DNA of 64,000 bases, taken from contig CM061096.1 in assembly GCA_030770545.1 (NCBI GenBank), positions 17,421,001 to 17,485,000 on the forward strand, written 5' to 3'. Below, piece by piece: positions 60,848 through 64,000 of the stretch. The translations under genes were made by a program, and so were the position numbers. Position 1 is the first letter of the stretch. Each line of letters begins with the position of its first letter. This DNA comes from Macropodus opercularis. Lineage: Eukaryota > Chordata > Actinopteri > Anabantiformes > Osphronemidae. Under the pieces are notes generated by a model. The model made no database searches and was not told where the DNA came from. It saw only the letters and a list, made by a program, of their open reading frames with translations.

Positions 60848-63800
60848 GGGTTAGGTGTATGAGTTTTTTCTCAATGACTCCCCCCACTCTAGTCCTTTAG
60901 AGTAGAGCAGTTTGGTGTGGAGAGCCAAGGGCAAGGCACGGGCCGACGCTTGTCACTCATGTTCCTCGATACTTGAGTTACTCTTGTGTTTTGCAGATTC
61001 CTTTATATGGTCAAAGCGTCCTCTGCAGCCCCCAGGAGGCCGTGAGACAGCTGCAAAGGGTGAGCTTTGCCATTTTTTTGGATTTGTTCCTCCTCGCTTG
61101 ATTGCTTTCGGTCTTAGAGACATTTTCAAGTTCTCCGTTTGGGATTTCAATCGTTAGGGTTAGGTACAGGGATCCCACGGTTAGGTTTAGGGGAATGCCC
61201 AGGTGAGGGATAAGAGTTAATTTAGTTGTTAGAGTCCTAGTTTGGAGTCTAACGGTTAGGTTTAGGCATGAGGCCCCTATGGTTAGGGTTAGTAGGAAGC
61301 CAAGGTTGAGGTTAAGTTGTTGCTAATGTGCCAGGTTGGGTTTAGGCATTGAGGTCTACTTGTTAGGTTTAGGATAAGTCCCATGTTAGGGTTTAGACAG
61401 TTTGCTCTAAGTTACTTTGAACTAAATAGTGAGGACATATCATCAGTAGTGTACCTTAGGTTCATCGGGCGTTTCGGCCATTTACCACTAGACACCCTCC
61501 CCTAAGGGCGGCCCCCTGGGGTGATCAAGTCCCAGGGTATGTCCTCTTAGCCAATTGGTTTGTTTTAGAAGTGGCACATTAAATTTAGCGTAATCAAGGT
61601 TTGAATTGATGGTTAATTTAGATTGATCAGAGTGAATTGGTTAAGTTAAGAAGGTCAATAGGTCAGAATTAAGGTTAAATTGAGTTTCTAGGTGTAAAGA
61701 GTTTAAGTTTTTCTGTCTAGGAGGATTTTGATTCTAAGAGGTCAAAAGGTCAGGTAGGATGAATCAATACCAAGGCCAGATTTGAACTAATTTTAGTTTT
61801 CTCTCTGTCCAGTTGTTCCAGGTGGAGTCCTCTTCTTCCAGTGGGGGTTCCTCCGTCAGTCTTCACGTGTGGTGCAGCATGTGCTGTGCATGAGCGGAGC
61901 TATCCTCCATAGAAGACTCGGCCACGTTTAAGGTCCTTGACGCCGTGGACCACCACATCCCGCGTGCTGTCCTAGTGGACCCGGGAGGGCCGTCTACTTA
62001 CCCCTTGTTCAGGTTGAGATTGGTTGTTGGCACCGTTAGGTTACTCCAATCTGCCCAGACAAGGTTGAGAGGTGGGTCTCGTCTTCTTCGGTCTTGCCGT
62101 TAACGGGAGCGGGACCGGCACTCGGGGAGCTCCGGGACAAGCTGTCGCCCGCCCGGCTCGACCCGAACGTCGGCCCGCTCCCTCCCCTGAGCACCTCCCC
62201 GGTGGAGACGGCGCTCATTCTACGGTGGCTAGGGGAAAAGGGCCACCCGGGGCAGCGCCCCGAGCGGATAACCCTATCCCCGTCCCCGAGCGCTCCCTCT
62301 GGAGAACTACCAGGTTCAGCAAGCGTTGCTTCACCATCATTCCCCAGTGGAAGGCGCCCATGCTAGCAGGGTCTAGAGTAACCACTCAGGGGGAGTATTC
62401 CTGGTGGTGGAGCGTACCTCCAGCTAGTCTGGAAGCCCCCACGCTTCGACCAGGCTCCCCCCTATGCTAACCTGTCTGCCTACCCCAAGCTGGCTAAGGA
62501 ATGGTGCTCTGGAGTCGCTGCGGGTCCCTCGTAGAACTCCCTCTGGGGGTCTCTGGTGTTGAAGCTCTCAAAAGAGCTCAGAGACAGTTCTTCAGAGTCA
62601 ATCTGGCAGTCTCTGGGGATCTTCAGCGCGGAGGCCGAGGTTCTCCCGGGTGTACTTGGGGGGCGATTTTCGGGGGGTCTCCATGTTTTGAAGCAGCGTT
62701 TTCGGTTATGGTGTCAATTTTTGCAGATGCATCATGGGTAATATGCAAATTTTTAGGGGCGTGGTTGGGCTTCCGGGTTAGAATTGGCGTTAGGGTTAGG
62801 GTTAGCGTTCTCAGCTAGGGTTAGGGTTAGGGTTTTTAGGTCTGTTTTCTGAAAGCTAAGGGCTAATTTGTTGAGTTTAGCATTGTATTAGCTGCCCCAG
62901 TCCATTGGTGTATCGTAGGTCTGATGGGTCGCCGGTCAGGGCTAGACCAGAACCGAGTTCTAGGTCTTGGGTCATTTGGACACCTAGGGTGAGGCACCTA
63001 ATGATTATTGGATTTAAGTTGAGCTAATTGAATTTAAACTAGACTGGACTGATGTGGTTGTCCAAGTTCCCGGGGTTTGGTGTTCTTTTCTGTTATTTCC
63101 TCTTCATCCTTGTAGGTCTTGGTGCCACACCACGAGGAGCAGAATCGGAAAGGAGTTCCGCAGGGATAGGAAGTGGGTGTACATCGTTATACTAACACCA
63201 CAACCCCGCCGGATTAGGCGCCACCTGCATCCCTCCTCCCTCTTCCGTCCCGTGGGGGGAAGTGGGAGGTTGGAGGAGAAAAAAAGAGAAAAATAGGGGG
63301 TGAGTTCCTTAGGTGTCTTTTTTCATGGCTTTCTTCTGTTTTTTAGGTTTCCCGGGCCCTCACCACGAGGAGCAGAATCGGAAAGGAGTTCCGCAGGGAA
63401 AGGAAGTGGGTGTACATCGTTATACTAACACCACAACCCCGCCGGATTAGGCGCCACCTGCATCCCTCCTCCCTCTTCCGTCCCGTGGGGGGAAGTGGGA
63501 GGTTGGAGGAGAAAAAAAGAGAAAAATAGGGGGTGAGTTCCTTAGGTGTCTTTTTTCATGGCTTTCTTCTGTTTTTTAGGTTTCCCGGGCCCTCACCACG
63601 AGGAGCAGAATCGGAAAGGAGTTCCGCAGGGAAAGGAAGTGGGTGTACATCGTTATACTAACACCACAACCCCGCCGGATTAGGCGCCACCTGCATCCCT
63701 CCTCCCTCTTCCGTCCCGTGGGGGGAAGTGGGAGGTTGGAGGAGAAAAAAGAAAAAAGAAAAAGTGAGTCCATTAGGTGTGTTTTCCAGGATCTTCTGTC

Positions 63801-64000
63801 TTTAGGTTTCCCGGGCCCTCACCACGAGGAGCAGAATCGGAAAGGAGTTCCGCAGGGAAAGGAAGTGGGTGTACATCGTTATACTAACACCACAACCCCG
63901 CCGGATTAGGCGCCACCTGCATCCCTCCCCCCTCTTCCGTCCCGTGGGGGGAAGTGGGAGGTTGGAGGAGAAAAAAGAAAAAAGAAAAAAGAAAAAGTGA
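60848..64000 (+). repeat. Satellite unit D' (cut by window end; D body with C-like array)
   Basis: The body carries the D-specific substitutions and lacks the 162-bp duplication. The array (from 63,116) has spacing 233/233/226 and continues at the window end with a long A/G linker as in C. Unit D would have had its terminal short-linker copy by then. The 14,590-bp correspondence therefore ends near 63,730. Confidence 0.9.

Larger units (their letters stand above)
34814..64000 (+). repeat. Subtelomere-like satellite with 14,590-bp higher-order repeat (ABCD-ABCD)
   Basis: Eight head-to-tail units start at 34814, 38298, 42466, 46258, 49404, 52888, 57056 and 60848. Lengths are 3484, 4168, 3792 and 3146, then 3484, 4168, 3792 and a last unit cut by the window end. 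Each unit sits exactly 14,590 bp from its counterpart. Spot comparisons of B/B' and C/C' show no differences, including unit-specific variants. Each unit, in order: a leader with an exon-like 63-mer; about 280 bp of decayed TTAGGG/TTAGGT DNA; AT-rich DNA; a 162-bp duplication (not in D); a CpG-rich block; a G-rich stretch; clean TTAGGG runs; and a 191/226/233-bp sub-repeat array. No convincing protein-coding gene. The open frames in it recur with the repeat and overlap on both strands. Confidence 0.95.

Noticed and set aside
34814..64000. Ribosomal DNA or tRNA cluster as the source of the large tandem units
   Set aside because: No 18S/5.8S/28S or 5S landmark sequences and no tRNA-like folds seen in a unit.

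Overview
The window is genomic DNA from a ray-finned fish, almost certainly a percomorph or other euteleost with a compact genome. Every gene is intron-rich with vertebrate splice sites, and many introns are only 74-93 bp. The growth hormone gene has the six-exon structure of euteleosts. Gene order (sodium channel scn4aa, growth hormone gh1, cdc27, tau) matches genes shared with human chromosome 17q. The repeats are fish-type L2 LINEs, Penelope-like elements and tetranucleotide microsatellites.

Layout. 1-9.0 kb (+): the last 19 coding exons of a muscle-type voltage-gated sodium channel, from domain II to the stop codon, with L2 copies in its introns and one AT-AC intron. 9.0-11.9 kb: intergenic, L2 pieces and the gh1 promoter. 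11.9-13.6 kb (+): complete gh1 (204 codons before the stop), followed by an ~830 bp TCTA/TCTG microsatellite. 15.2-24.9 kb (+): complete cdc27, 20 coding exons, 802 residues. 25-34.5 kb (-): 3' portion of a tau gene (mapt), convergent with cdc27. It carries three microtubule-binding repeats and is invaded by an L2 element. Beyond its recognisable exons lie Penelope-like, LINE and possible LTR debris. 34.8-64.0 kb: a large satellite with no recognised gene.

The satellite is the unusual part. Units of 3484, 4168, 3792 and 3146 bp (A, B, C, D) repeat in that order, giving a higher-order period of 14,590 bp. The second round looks identical to the first at every place I compared, until the last tail. 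Each unit carries decayed TTAGGG-like DNA, a CpG-rich block, short clean TTAGGG runs and an inner array of 191/226/233 bp sub-repeats. Sub-repeat number (5, 8, 6, 4) accounts for most of the length differences. TTAGGG lies on the + strand, so the telomere, if this is subtelomeric, would be to the right. Splice-bounded, exon-like segments recur in the units, so the satellite may be an amplified gene fragment.

The genes do not form a pathway. They are conserved-synteny neighbours: muscle excitability, pituitary growth control, the anaphase-promoting complex and a neuronal microtubule protein. No computation or database search was run. Exon calls come from reading splice sites and protein similarity, and all three reconstructed CDSs keep an open frame across their junctions.
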